64,000 nucleotides of DNA from IMG/VR virus record IMGVR_UViG_3300008114_000040, positions 1 to 64,000 of that record. One strand, written 5' to 3'. The stretch comes from a virus. A model generated the notes under the pieces. It saw only the letters and a list, made by a program, of their open reading frames with translations, did not search any database and was not told where the DNA came from. Below are positions 9,077 through 17,449 of this stretch, in pieces. A program made the position numbers and the translations under genes. The first letter of the stretch is position 1; each line of letters starts with the position of its first letter.

Positions 9077-9935
9077 TACCTAATGCTTTTGTGTCATTAC
9101 CTTCAGCGTGTGAAGTTGTCCCACTGGCGGTTGTGAATGAACCTTCAGCATGAGAACCATTACCTAATGCTTTTGTGTTACTCCCTTCGGAATGTGAGGT
9201 AGTACCTAACGCTGTTGTTAATTGTCCTTCACTATGTGACACATTACCTAATGCCTTTGTGAGGGCTCCTTCAGCATGAGAACCATTACCTAATGCTGTT
9301 GTGTATGAGCCCTCAGCATGTGATTGAATACCTATTGCTGTTGTACTAACACCTTCAGCATGTGATGCGTAACCTAATGTGGTACCACCACTATAGTAAT
9401 CAAAACCATCATAATACCCACCTTCTGCGTGTGAACCAGAACTAATTGCGTTTGAGAATAGTCCTTCCGCATGAGATGAAAACCCCACCGCCACTGAACT
9501 ATAACCTTCAGCATGAGTACTTTGATTTATGGTGGTTGTACTCATACCTTCAGCGTGTGAATAAAACCCAGATGCCGTGGTACTAGTACCTTCGGAGTGT
9601 GAAGCATTACCCAGTGCTTTAGTGTTAATACCTTCGGAATGTGAGGTAGTACCGAACGCTGTAGTGCTTGACCCTTCACTATGTGAACGTAACCCTATCG
9701 CTTTTGTTAACTGTCCCTCGGAATGAGAATAAGTCCCCCACGCGGTCGTATTCCATCCTTCAGCGTGTGATGCATCACCAACTGAAGTGGTTTGTCTACC
9801 CTCAGTATGTGAGTTGGTACCATATGATTTAGTATAAAAACCAGAACTTGTTGAAACATCACCTAGAGCAACTGAGTAATACCCGGAAGCAGTTGAGGCA
9901 TAACCAAGCGTCACTGTACTTATACCTCTAGAATG
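9015..9935 (-). repeat. Array of 42-bp repeats encoding 14-aa YadA-head units
   Basis: Units read SHAEG or SHSEG at regular 14-codon spacing, interrupted by one longer insertion around 9370-9420 (a GYYDGFDYYSGGTT stretch). Another short cluster lies at about 10235-10345. DNA copies are close, for example recurrent runs equivalent to TKALGNxSHSEG. Spacing between the last in-frame unit and the next unit is 19 nt instead of 42, at about 9048-9080. Confidence 0.85.
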
Positions 9936-10811
9936 TGAATAATCTGTTGTTATTATTTGATCACCATTCCAATTATAAATACCGGTTAGATTTCCTACTT
10001 TTGCGTTCCCGGTACAAGTGGTACCTGTTTGATTTAGATATATTATAGTATTTGGTGAGGAAAAGGTCACTGCCGATACTGTAAAGTTTGATTTCCCAAT
10101 ATCATAATTAAAATCTCTATCGTCAATAACTACAGTGTCACCTGAAGAAAATGATGTCGTTATATCCCCATAACTAGAATCTAAAGTAACCACACCACTA
10201 GTTATGGGTCCACATAAGTAGGCACCATATTTTCCTGTTTGTGAACCCCGTCCTTCCGTATGAGAAGCGTAACCAAATGAAGTTGTTTGATAACCTTCAG
10301 CGTGTGAATAATCACCATGTGCCGTAGTTTCTCTACCTTCAGCATAGGATAATAATCCGGTAGCCACTGAACCAGTAAATTGTATACTATCGTGAATTGT
10401 TATTGGTGAACATCCGTGTAAATTACTTACATATAAGTCATTTATACACGTTGCCGATGTATTCCCAGTAAATGAACCACCAGTTGTTCCCGTGAAAGAT
10501 ATTGTGAAATTACCGTTTGAACCACTTATGTTAATGTTATTACCGGCAGTTAATCCACTTATTGGTAAGTTTTGATAAGTTGTTGCACTTATGGTATTAG
10601 CACTCATACCACTTGTAAATGTGGTCGGTCCGGTTACAGTTCCTCCGGTGAATGTTGATGCACCAAAAATTGAACTTAGTTGTTGTAGTTCCGCTTTATA
10701 GGACGATCCCGCCATATTTTGTGAGGTATCCGCGGTGGTTACAATATGTATTAATGTTGTTGGTGTAATCGCTGAGGATTGTGCCAAGGTTTTATCCGTT
10801 AATCTAGCCAT
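9042..10811 (-). CDS. YadA-head-like trimeric fibre, N-terminal part (589 aa)
   Basis: Residues ~1-50 form an anchor module, AITPTTLIHIVTT...GSSYKAELQQLS, shared with the 351-aa fibre at 15.8 kb. Next comes TISATTYQNLPISGLTAG, then a long array of 14-residue repeats of the type SHAEG-x-x-T-x-A-x-G-x-x, about twenty copies. This pattern is that of the YadA/Hia head repeat, a left-handed trimeric beta-roll, and also occurs in phage fibres. The frame stops at SHSEGESTR, where the next repeat is out of frame. No C-terminal tip or chaperone domain remains in this frame, which supports a frameshift into the 288-aa frame. A receptor-binding long fibre is inferred. Confidence 0.75.
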   Translation of the reverse strand: MARLTDKTLAQSSAITPTTLIHIVTTADTSQNMAGSSYKAELQQLSSIFGASTFTGGTVTGPTTFTSGMSANTISATTYQNLPISGLTAGNNINISGSNGNFTISFTGTTGGSFTGNTSATCINDLYVSNLHGCSPITIHDSIQFTGSVATGLLSYAEGRETTAHGDYSHAEGYQTTSFGYASHTEGRGSQTGKYGAYLCGPITSGVVTLDSSYGDITTSFSSGDTVVIDDRDFNYDIGKSNFTVSAVTFSSPNTIIYLNQTGTTCTGNAKVGNLTGIYNWNGDQIITTDYSHSRGISTVTLGYASTASGYYSVALGDVSTSSGFYTKSYGTNSHTEGRQTTSVGDASHAEGWNTTAWGTYSHSEGQLTKAIGLRSHSEGSSTTAFGTTSHSEGINTKALGNASHSEGTSTTASGFYSHAEGMSTTTINQSTHAEGYSSVAVGFSSHAEGLFSNAISSGSHAEGGYYDGFDYYSGGTTLGYASHAEGVSTTAIGIQSHAEGSYTTALGNGSHAEGALTKALGNVSHSEGQLTTALGTTSHSEGSNTKALGNGSHAEGSFTTASGTTSHAEGNDTKALGNVSHSEGESTR

Positions 10812-10835
10812 TTCTTTTTATTTATATATATTTAA

Positions 10836-11123
10836 TTATTCAAATTCATATGGTTCACCACCCATAAATTCAAAAAGATCACCATCTTGAAACTCTTTAT
10901 AGGATGATAATTCATAACAAAAAACACATCCGTTATCGTCAATAATTTTAACAATGTAGTTTGGGTATGTTTCATAAACTTCCGGTAAAACAAAACTATA
11001 TGGTATGGATGTTGCCGAGAATGTATCAATATATTGACAAGTACCAAAACATGTATCGCAAACCCATACGTCAAATGGTGAAGTTCCCGATGTTATACTA
11101 TTAATAGTTATTATATTTGCCAT
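10836..11123 (-). CDS. Small SprB-like domain protein (95 aa)
   Basis: A single-domain protein with the pattern of one SprB unit: ITSGTSPFDVWVC near the start, then YIVKIIDDNGCVFCYEL. It is paralogous to the 95- and 96-aa proteins at 16.9-17.4 kb. The closest match is the C-terminus, FQDGDLFEFM here and FQDDILFIFM at 16.9 kb. There is no signal peptide. It sits between the YadA-like fibre and the 543-aa Thr-Pro-rich protein, 1 nt after the latter. I infer a small virion-associated adhesin or fibre connector; no function is established. Confidence 0.65.
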   Translation of the reverse strand: MANIITINSITSGTSPFDVWVCDTCFGTCQYIDTFSATSIPYSFVLPEVYETYPNYIVKIIDDNGCVFCYELSSYKEFQDGDLFEFMGGEPYEFE

Positions 11124-11124
11124 T

Positions 11125-12756
11125 TTAACAATTTCCGTTTACGTCACATTTAAATGTTATTTTACCCATACTATCCACTTCAAATATTTTCTCAGTTTGA
11201 TTAATATTTTGCGTTTGTAATACTTTAATGTATGTTACAGTGAATGGTGTTGTAAGTGAACTATTTTCATATAAATAGATACCGGTATCTAAAGTACTCA
11301 CACTATAATCAGTATAGAATTGTACATCACCTCCGAAATCTGTTAACTCACAAACAGGACAAGATATAGAATACTCACCTTTTGCTTTCCATAATCTATA
11401 TGTTGGTGTTGGTTCCGGATCAGGTGTTAAACATTCCAAACAAGTCGTATATGTGGTCGCAGTTGTTGCCGTAAATGTATCCACGTTGGTTACAATGTAA
11501 CCTGGAGGTGCAATATAGTTTACAAAATTACCCACATACGAATAACAAGATCCAGATGTTTTTAATATATCATCAATTTGTATGTTTAATGGTGGTATCG
11601 CCGTTTGTATAATCATTGAATTTGTTGTACATGATGTAAATATAAATTCTGTTCCCATAGCATATGTTGGTGTTGGTGTCGGAGTAGGTGTTGGTGTCGG
11701 AGTTGGTGTAGGTGTTGGTGTAGGTGTTGGAGTTAGGATTATACATTCCGAACATCCACTTGTATATACGTCCAAAATTTCCACCAAATTTCTATTTGTT
11801 GATGCGGTCGTTACTCTATTATAAGTCACACATTGGATTTGATCTGAATTATTTCCATGTAATATCGCTAAGAATGTTGTTCCTGCCGATAATGATAAAC
11901 CACCATAACTTAATTCACTATCAATATAGTAAATTGAACCATCCTCACAATCAATAAGTTCTTTAACAAGTGAACAAACAAAATTACCACTATCAATGAT
12001 AAATGTTACAGTGTCTGCCGATGGTATGACCGTTACCGTTGGTGTTGGTGATGGAGTTGGAGTTGGTGTAGGTGTTGGTAATGGTCCAGTCACAACTGTA
12101 ATGTCAGCCGTAAACCCAGAACAAGGATCAACCGTAGGAGTTGGAGTAGGCGTCGGAGTAGGAGTTGGTGTAGGTGTTGGTGTAGGTGTTGGTACAATAA
12201 TTTCACATTCCAATAACACATCAAAATCTAATAACGAACATGGGTCAGTAGGTATTGGTGTAGGTGTTGGGCAACTTCCGTTTGTCATAACCGTTGGGTC
12301 TAAGTCCGGACAATCCGATGTTGTTGGATTTGGACCGAAAAAGAACGCAGTTCCACCTAAAGTGTCACTCAAACACCATTTGTTTGTATCAAAAAACAAA
12401 TACCCAGGATTTGTTCCACCTGTCCAATACGGTTTTGAGTTATATGTTCCAGTTAACACATAATCACCAGTATATGCTGAATATGCACTAAATGGTATGT
12501 TAATACACATATTCTCATAACAACATAATTCAACACAAGATGGTTCCGTACACCCAGTACTTAATAGGGTCGCGGTACCATCAAATACAAACGGACCGTC
12601 CGCCGTTACACCGGTTACAATCGTATAACAACCATCCATAATATTTGTATCACCCGTAATTTCAAAAGAAGTTAAAGGGGTGGGGACAAACGACCACGAA
12701 CTGGCACTATATACTATTTGTGTATAACAACAACTACTTAATATAATATCCGCCAT
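11125..12756 (-). CDS. Cys-rich protein with three (Thr-Pro)n linkers (543 aa)
   Basis: Globular, cysteine-rich segments such as CVELCCYENMC and CSECIILTP are separated by three long Thr-Pro dipeptide tracts, at about residues 188-209, 225-242 and 341-364. Thr-Pro linkers are extended and often O-glycosylated in secreted proteins; here they would be spacers in a fibre-like protein. The C-terminal part (YRLWKAKGEYSISCPVC) resembles beta-sandwich adhesin domains but is not assigned. The two glycosyltransferase genes lie directly upstream in the same direction. A TTATTTAT motif lies 20 nt before the ATG. Confidence 0.6.
   Translation of the reverse strand: MADIILSSCCYTQIVYSASSWSFVPTPLTSFEITGDTNIMDGCYTIVTGVTADGPFVFDGTATLLSTGCTEPSCVELCCYENMCINIPFSAYSAYTGDYVLTGTYNSKPYWTGGTNPGYLFFDTNKWCLSDTLGGTAFFFGPNPTTSDCPDLDPTVMTNGSCPTPTPIPTDPCSLLDFDVLLECEIIVPTPTPTPTPTPTPTPTPTPTVDPCSGFTADITVVTGPLPTPTPTPTPSPTPTVTVIPSADTVTFIIDSGNFVCSLVKELIDCEDGSIYYIDSELSYGGLSLSAGTTFLAILHGNNSDQIQCVTYNRVTTASTNRNLVEILDVYTSGCSECIILTPTPTPTPTPTPTPTPTPTPTPTYAMGTEFIFTSCTTNSMIIQTAIPPLNIQIDDILKTSGSCYSYVGNFVNYIAPPGYIVTNVDTFTATTATTYTTCLECLTPDPEPTPTYRLWKAKGEYSISCPVCELTDFGGDVQFYTDYSVSTLDTGIYLYENSSLTTPFTVTYIKVLQTQNINQTEKIFEVDSMGKITFKCDVNGNC
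11663..11735 (-). repeat. (Thr-Pro)n coding tract
   Basis: On the plus strand this reads as GGTGTT/GGTGTA hexamer repeats, which encode Pro-Thr dipeptides on the minus strand. Similar tracts lie at 12035-12082 and 12131-12193. Hexamer repeats are prone to slippage in whole codon pairs, so linker length could vary without breaking the frame. Confidence 0.85.
12131..12193 (-). repeat. (Thr-Pro)n coding tract
   Basis: The longest N-terminal linker of the 543-aa protein, encoded by near-perfect hexamer repeats. It separates a segment ending in CEIIV from one beginning VDPCSG. Confidence 0.85.
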
Positions 12757-12776
12757 TATGTGTTTTTCTTTCTTTT

Positions 12777-12785
12777 ATAAATAAC
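12777..12785 (-). promoter_or_regulatory. Candidate TTATTTAT motif upstream of the 543-aa gene
   Basis: On the minus strand the gap between the tandem glycosyltransferase gene and the 543-aa gene reads GGTTATTTATAAAAG. It is one of several [A/C/T]TATTTAT motifs lying 5-26 nt before virion gene starts. A late-promoter role is a guess from recurrence. Confidence 0.25.
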
Positions 12786-12810
12786 CAAAAGTTTGTTTTA
12801 TTCGTGTTTT

Positions 12811-14514
12811 TTAACCAATTTGATTCCAACTAACCTCACCAAACCAATTATAGGTGTGATATATTTCAGTTTTGTCAGAATAATCAATTTTGAACTTACC
12901 AGTTTTTTTACTATCTAAATCAAAAACCCTCTCATCCAAACCATTTTTAATTTTAAATGAGTGACTTAAATGTTCAAGTCCTGTTTTTTGATAATCCCAA
13001 ATATATTTAATGAAATAGTTTCCATTGTCAGTTAATATTGTAATTTCAATTTTGGTTTCATTCTCTTTGAATTTTTCAATCAACTTATTATTTTTTACTG
13101 GAATCATATTTGTATCATCTTTGAGACTTTCAATATAATTTCGTATTGATTCCAAATCGTTTCCTTGTCCCACAAAATGACAAATAAAATTGTTTTTTTG
13201 GTGACTTGATTTAAACTTGTTTAATATTTCACTTTTAACAATCTTATAGTGATTTCTGTCAGTTTTAGATAATACGATATGTATTGGTCCTTGTTCAAAC
13301 GGCCACTGATCATAATTAAAATTGTTCCCTATTATACTTTTATGTGAATAATCAACACCTCTATTTGTGTTACTTTTGGTGTCCCATACCTCATCTAAAA
13401 AATTAATAACCCAAGGATTATTTTTTAAAATCATAACACCAGTGTTAATTATTCGTAAATTTTGTAAATTATTATAATCATTACTTGGGTTCAAAAACTC
13501 AATATTTCTAGAATCATCTTCCGACGCTAAAATGATATTTGATTCAGAATATAAATTACAAATAAAATCAAACCGCATTTCTTCGTTTGTTATACAAGCA
13601 TCATTATCAACCCAAACGACATAATCAAACTCATCGGTTAACAAAACTTCTTTTAATAATTTAATTTTGTCCCAACCAGGATGCCTATCACTCAACCTAC
13701 CTTTATGGTATTTAAAACTATAACCTTGTTTATCACAATATTTTTGTTTGTTTTGAATTGTGTAATTCGCAACATGTTCAATATTTTCTGTAAAATGTGA
13801 AACCAAACAAATTTTATATTTATTAAGTTCAATTACATTTACATCCTCATCACTTTCAATATTTAGTCTCTGATTTGTTAGTTCAACTTTTTTTATAAAA
13901 TCATTTAGATGTGTTGTAGATTGTCTACTACCCATATAATGGACAATAAATGTTTTATCATTTTTTGAATTTGGGTGGCAATTAAAAGTTGTATGTGGAA
14001 ATATTTTAAACCTGGTGCCATCTTCTTTTAACAACTCCTCACACATTTTTCCTTGTTCGTGTGGAAATCCTTCGTAGGAGTGTTTATCTAAAGCTTCAAC
14101 ATTGTAGTCAGTTATACTATTCCAGACTTTATTTAATAAGTCGGACGACCACTCGGTGTTTTTGAATATCATAACACCAGTGTTTACCAAAAGATGTTTT
14201 GAATTTACCTCATAACATACGTCTGAGCAAAATAACGAATCATAATCTTTATTTTCACTTATAAAATCAACAAGTGATATATCAAAATTATTAAATACCG
14301 TATCACTATCCATCCACACCACATAATCATAATGTGGTAACAATTGTATTAAACATTGTATTTTGTCCCACTGTGCGTGTCTTTTTGATAACCTACCCAA
14401 AAAAAACTTATAATCTATATTGTATTTTTCACAATACTTTTTTTTATTCAAAGTTGATAACCTTGACTCTAGTTCAATTTCTTTTGTAAACAAACTAACA
14501 ACACAAATTCTCAT
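12811..14514 (-). CDS. Tandem GT34-like glycosyltransferase
   Basis: Two homologous domains lie in one 567-residue chain, about 1-215 and 232-470. Each repeats the order of the GMA12/MNN10 (GT34) family: an N-terminal ICVVSLFT or ICLVSHFT strand, a GRLSKRHAQWDK or GRLSDRHPGWDK motif, a DXD-type metal and nucleotide-sugar site (WMDSD, Asp69/Asp71; WVDND, Asp303/Asp305), and NTGVMIFKN or NTGVMILKN. Family members transfer hexoses from nucleotide sugars. A further ~95 residues follow the second domain (beta-strand-rich, NWFGEVSWNQIG). No membrane segment is seen, so it is probably cytoplasmic. The gene follows the GT60-like gene with a 1-nt gap. Target unknown; virion proteins nearby are candidates. 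Confidence 0.75.
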   Translation of the reverse strand: MRICVVSLFTKEIELESRLSTLNKKKYCEKYNIDYKFFLGRLSKRHAQWDKIQCLIQLLPHYDYVVWMDSDTVFNNFDISLVDFISENKDYDSLFCSDVCYEVNSKHLLVNTGVMIFKNTEWSSDLLNKVWNSITDYNVEALDKHSYEGFPHEQGKMCEELLKEDGTRFKIFPHTTFNCHPNSKNDKTFIVHYMGSRQSTTHLNDFIKKVELTNQRLNIESDEDVNVIELNKYKICLVSHFTENIEHVANYTIQNKQKYCDKQGYSFKYHKGRLSDRHPGWDKIKLLKEVLLTDEFDYVVWVDNDACITNEEMRFDFICNLYSESNIILASEDDSRNIEFLNPSNDYNNLQNLRIINTGVMILKNNPWVINFLDEVWDTKSNTNRGVDYSHKSIIGNNFNYDQWPFEQGPIHIVLSKTDRNHYKIVKSEILNKFKSSHQKNNFICHFVGQGNDLESIRNYIESLKDDTNMIPVKNNKLIEKFKENETKIEITILTDNGNYFIKYIWDYQKTGLEHLSHSFKIKNGLDERVFDLDSKKTGKFKIDYSDKTEIYHTYNWFGEVSWNQIG

Positions 14515-14515
14515 A

Positions 14516-15757
14516 TTACATTTGTTGTTCTATTTTATTTAACCAACCTTTTGATTTTGAATAAGGCCATAACACCCAGGATTTTGGTTCTTCAGTTGTT
14601 GTGAATGTCCTACATATCTCTATTTCGTCACCCGGTTGTTTTAATAATTTTTGAATTTCATCAATACTAGCATCTTCTCTATATAATGTCGTATCACCTT
14701 CTTTATTGAAGATAACCGCCCAAAATTCATAATCACTTTCATTTAATAATTCCTTTTTGACTTTAAAACATTTTTTTATTTGTTTTGAGAATGATTGAAT
14801 CCATTCATCTTCTGTTTTATAATCATATGGATTTGGTGGATATTTTTTTTCTAGTGTATATTGTTGTACCGCTCTTTTAGAAAAAAGGATTCCGGCATAT
14901 TTTTCATAATCCCTTAACGTTCGTTCAGTACCAAAACCGTAATTTCCTTGATCCATTAGTTCGTTACCATCAATCCCAAACAACTTTCTATTTAAGTCGT
15001 GTGCTTTTTCATTATCTTTCCACCACTCTTTATGGTCGTCCCAGTGTTTAGTCCTGTTATTTCTTGTATATTCATGCCAAATTAATACTTTATGAGGATG
15101 AAAAAGATCATAACCGTGAGTATAAGCTCTCACTGCTATTGAAATTTCCTCTCCATGAAAATAGAAATCAGGGTTATGTTGTACTTCTTTTGAAAATTCA
15201 CCTAATGTGAAACAAAAATGAGCAGAATAAAATCTTGAAGCTATTGGTTCAGTTAAGTTTGTCCAATTTGGAATTACTTCTGGTAGGAAAAATACGGCAC
15301 CTTCCGGAATAAATTTATCAAACACCATTCGCCAAGGAACTCTAACCCTTCCGTCTGGATCATTTTCTGGTTTGTATGATGATACGTAACCAGTTAATAA
15401 AGGTTTTTTGTGTCCCTTATTTTGTAATTGTCTAATCATATTGATTAATTCATCATCCCAATCTTTTTCAAACCGCATATGAGAATCAATCTGTAATGTA
15501 TATTGCTCATCTTGATATAATTGCTGTACTTGGTTACGAGCCCAACAAACACCTTTTGATTCTGTATTTGGTATATTTAAAATTCTGAATCTAGAATCAT
15601 TTTGATATTCATCAATATTGAATTGATCATCTGGATTGAACTGATTACAAATACCAAAAACTAAATTATCCGGATATTTGGCATTTTCTAAACATGACTT
15701 GATTGTTGGTAATAATTCTGGGTCTCTATAAGATGCAATTTGTATGAAGATTCTCAT
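14516..15757 (-). CDS. GT60-like (GlcNAc-transferase family) glycosyltransferase
   Basis: The N-terminus FIQIASYRDPELLPTIKSCL followed by FGICNQ is the hallmark of GT60 enzymes (PF11397 type), first known as UDP-GlcNAc:hydroxyproline transferases acting on Skp1. The expected metal site appears as LQIDSHMRF, with Asp91 and His93. Further family-like motifs are PFSARFYSAHFCFTLGEF-like SRFYSAHFCFTLGEF and FHGEEISIAVRAYTHGYDLF. The C-terminal ~100 residues are a separate small region. The product should be a soluble glycosyltransferase. Its acceptor cannot be read from sequence. The position beside the tandem GT34-like gene and Thr-Pro-rich adhesins suggests a shared glycosylation route. Confidence 0.75.
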   Translation of the reverse strand: MRIFIQIASYRDPELLPTIKSCLENAKYPDNLVFGICNQFNPDDQFNIDEYQNDSRFRILNIPNTESKGVCWARNQVQQLYQDEQYTLQIDSHMRFEKDWDDELINMIRQLQNKGHKKPLLTGYVSSYKPENDPDGRVRVPWRMVFDKFIPEGAVFFLPEVIPNWTNLTEPIASRFYSAHFCFTLGEFSKEVQHNPDFYFHGEEISIAVRAYTHGYDLFHPHKVLIWHEYTRNNRTKHWDDHKEWWKDNEKAHDLNRKLFGIDGNELMDQGNYGFGTERTLRDYEKYAGILFSKRAVQQYTLEKKYPPNPYDYKTEDEWIQSFSKQIKKCFKVKKELLNESDYEFWAVIFNKEGDTTLYREDASIDEIQKLLKQPGDEIEICRTFTTTEEPKSWVLWPYSKSKGWLNKIEQQM

Positions 15758-15797
15758 GCAAAAATTTTAACACAAAACTTATTAAAGTGAATAAATA

Positions 15798-16853
15798 TTA
15801 CCAGGTTTCGCCACTTACTCTAACCCACCCAGTATTGTTTTTTAAATAGATGTAGGTATTGTCCCAACTAATTGAACCCGGTACTCCATTTGTGTCCGTA
15901 CTACCAGATGGTGTATAAGATGTTGATACAACCAAAGTATCTCCAGTTAATCCACTTGTGAAAATATTTGTTGGGTTCTCCCATCTTGCTTCACCTGTTG
16001 GTAAAACACAAGTTAAAACTTTTCCGACAACCTCTTGACCATCTAGTAATTGAATTGCATAATCATTTGGTCCTCCTGCAACAGTACCTTTAATGGCAAT
16101 ATTAGAATCATTAGTAATTCCTGCTGTTGTTTGTGCCCAAAACACGACATTTGATCCACCTAAACCATAATTATTTTCAGAATTTACGGTCAAACCATAT
16201 GTTGTACCACTAACGGTTGTACCATTAAAAATACCAGCAGTTATAGTATCACCAGTTGAATAAATGTCAAGTTTAGCGTTTGGGTCCCCAAAAACACCGT
16301 ACCAATCATTTATCCCAATTCTATTATTTACTACATCAATTGTTACACCACTACTTGAACCAAAATAAACATTACCTTCATCTTCATCATTTATAAAAAG
16401 TGGTGAGAATGATTTTAATCTAGACGCCTTCATATAATCAGTAAAACTTCCTCTAGGTCCTAAAAGTGTGTTAGTAACCTCAAGGTCTTTAGTTACTACC
16501 TTTTCCGAAGTTGTGCCTGTGGCGATTATTAAACAACCACCTTCAGTGACCGACAATGTATAACCTGTGGTTCCTGTTGCTATTGTTTCAAAACACACAT
16601 TATCGTGAAATGTTGTACCAGAACAACCATACACATCAGACACATATAATTCATTAATACATGTTGCAGATGTATTACCAGTAAATGTGGAACCACTAAA
16701 CAAATTTGATAGTTGACCTAACTCGGCTTTATAGGATGACCCGGCCGGATTTTGTGAAACATCATCGGTCGTTACTATATGTATCAATGTTGTTGGTGTA
16801 ATCGCCGTTGGGTTGGCTAAAACTCTATCCGTAAGTAATTGATAAGTTGGCAT
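15798..16853 (-). CDS. Tail fibre with shared anchor module (351 aa)
   Basis: The N-terminus AITPTTLIHIVTTDD...GSSYKAELGQLS is nearly the same as in the 589-aa fibre, so both probably dock on the same baseplate or fibre partner. The middle has SATCINELYVSDVYGCSG, also shared (SATCINDLYVSNLHGCSP in the other fibre). A different distal part follows with YFGSSSGVTIDVVNNRIGIN and a C-terminus ending WVRVSGETW, typical of beta-structured phage fibre tips. There are no YadA-head repeats here. I infer a second receptor-binding fibre. Confidence 0.7.
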   Translation of the reverse strand: MPTYQLLTDRVLANPTAITPTTLIHIVTTDDVSQNPAGSSYKAELGQLSNLFSGSTFTGNTSATCINELYVSDVYGCSGTTFHDNVCFETIATGTTGYTLSVTEGGCLIIATGTTSEKVVTKDLEVTNTLLGPRGSFTDYMKASRLKSFSPLFINDEDEGNVYFGSSSGVTIDVVNNRIGINDWYGVFGDPNAKLDIYSTGDTITAGIFNGTTVSGTTYGLTVNSENNYGLGGSNVVFWAQTTAGITNDSNIAIKGTVAGGPNDYAIQLLDGQEVVGKVLTCVLPTGEARWENPTNIFTSGLTGDTLVVSTSYTPSGSTDTNGVPGSISWDNTYIYLKNNTGWVRVSGETW

Positions 16854-16869
16854 ATGTTATAAATATCAA

Positions 16870-17157
16870 TTATTGAAAATAATATTGGATATTATCCATA
16901 AATATAAATAATATGTCATCTTGGAACGCTTTACCGTCTGGACAATCAATTGTTTTAATAAAAGTACATCCATTTGTATCAATAATTTTTAAATTCAAAA
17001 GAAATTCATTTGGGAAATAATTTTGAGTATCAATTATTACTGATGGTGGAATGGACGTATTACCGGAAACATAAAAACAAGACGTTAAGTCTGAGTTACA
17101 TAAAAAAACATCATATGGCGATTGACTAGAAGTAACCCCTGTAATTTCAATTAACAT
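16870..17157 (-). CDS. Small SprB-like domain protein (95 aa)
   Basis: Single SprB-like unit: ITGVTSSQSPYDVFLC near the N-terminus, then LKIIDTNGCTFIKTIDC. The C-terminus (KAFQDDILFIFM) matches that of the 95-aa protein at 10.8 kb. It follows a second paralogue with a 1-nt gap. The length, lack of signal peptide and position before a fibre gene suggest a small virion component. No defined function. Confidence 0.65.
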   Translation of the reverse strand: MLIEITGVTSSQSPYDVFLCNSDLTSCFYVSGNTSIPPSVIIDTQNYFPNEFLLNLKIIDTNGCTFIKTIDCPDGKAFQDDILFIFMDNIQYYFQ

Positions 17158-17158
17158 T

Positions 17159-17449
17159 TTATATCCAAATTAATTCGTCACCATCTTCGGTAATCATTAT
17201 GAGTCCATCCTCGGTTAAAATAAAATAGGTATCTTCTGGACAACTAACAATCTTAAATACAGTACAACCAACACTATCAATTACTTTAATCATCAGTGTT
17301 GTTGCTGTTTCATAAAAAGTGGATGCCGTATATGTTCCACCAGTTGTTGCAAGTACTGAACAATTATTACCATTTTCATCACAAATATAAAATGTGAATG
17401 GTGGTACTCCCCCTGTAATTCCTGATATGGTAAAAACTTGTTGTGTCAT
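17159..17449 (-). CDS. Small SprB-like domain protein (96 aa)
   Basis: Third member of the small family: ISGITGGVPPFTFYICDENGNNC, then LMIKVIDSVGCTVFKIVSC. It differs from the other two in its C-terminus (LTEDGLIMITEDGDELIWI), which contains a short internal duplication of 'TEDG'. It overlaps the 753-aa gene by 4 nt (ATGA), so the two are probably co-translated. Confidence 0.65.
   Translation of the reverse strand: MTQQVFTISGITGGVPPFTFYICDENGNNCSVLATTGGTYTASTFYETATTLMIKVIDSVGCTVFKIVSCPEDTYFILTEDGLIMITEDGDELIWI

Noticed and set aside
9015-9935. CRISPR-like array
   Set aside because: The repeats are contiguous 42-bp coding units of a fibre, with no unique spacers and no cas genes.
10832-11074. 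Minus-strand frame of 80 aa overlapping the 95-aa SprB-like gene
   Set aside because: It shadows the 95-aa gene in another frame; only the latter has paralogues at 16.9-17.4 kb.
11582-12463. Plus-strand frames rich in Val-Gly repeats
   Set aside because: They are the antisense of (Thr-Pro)n tracts of the minus-strand 543-aa gene; low complexity and no start context.
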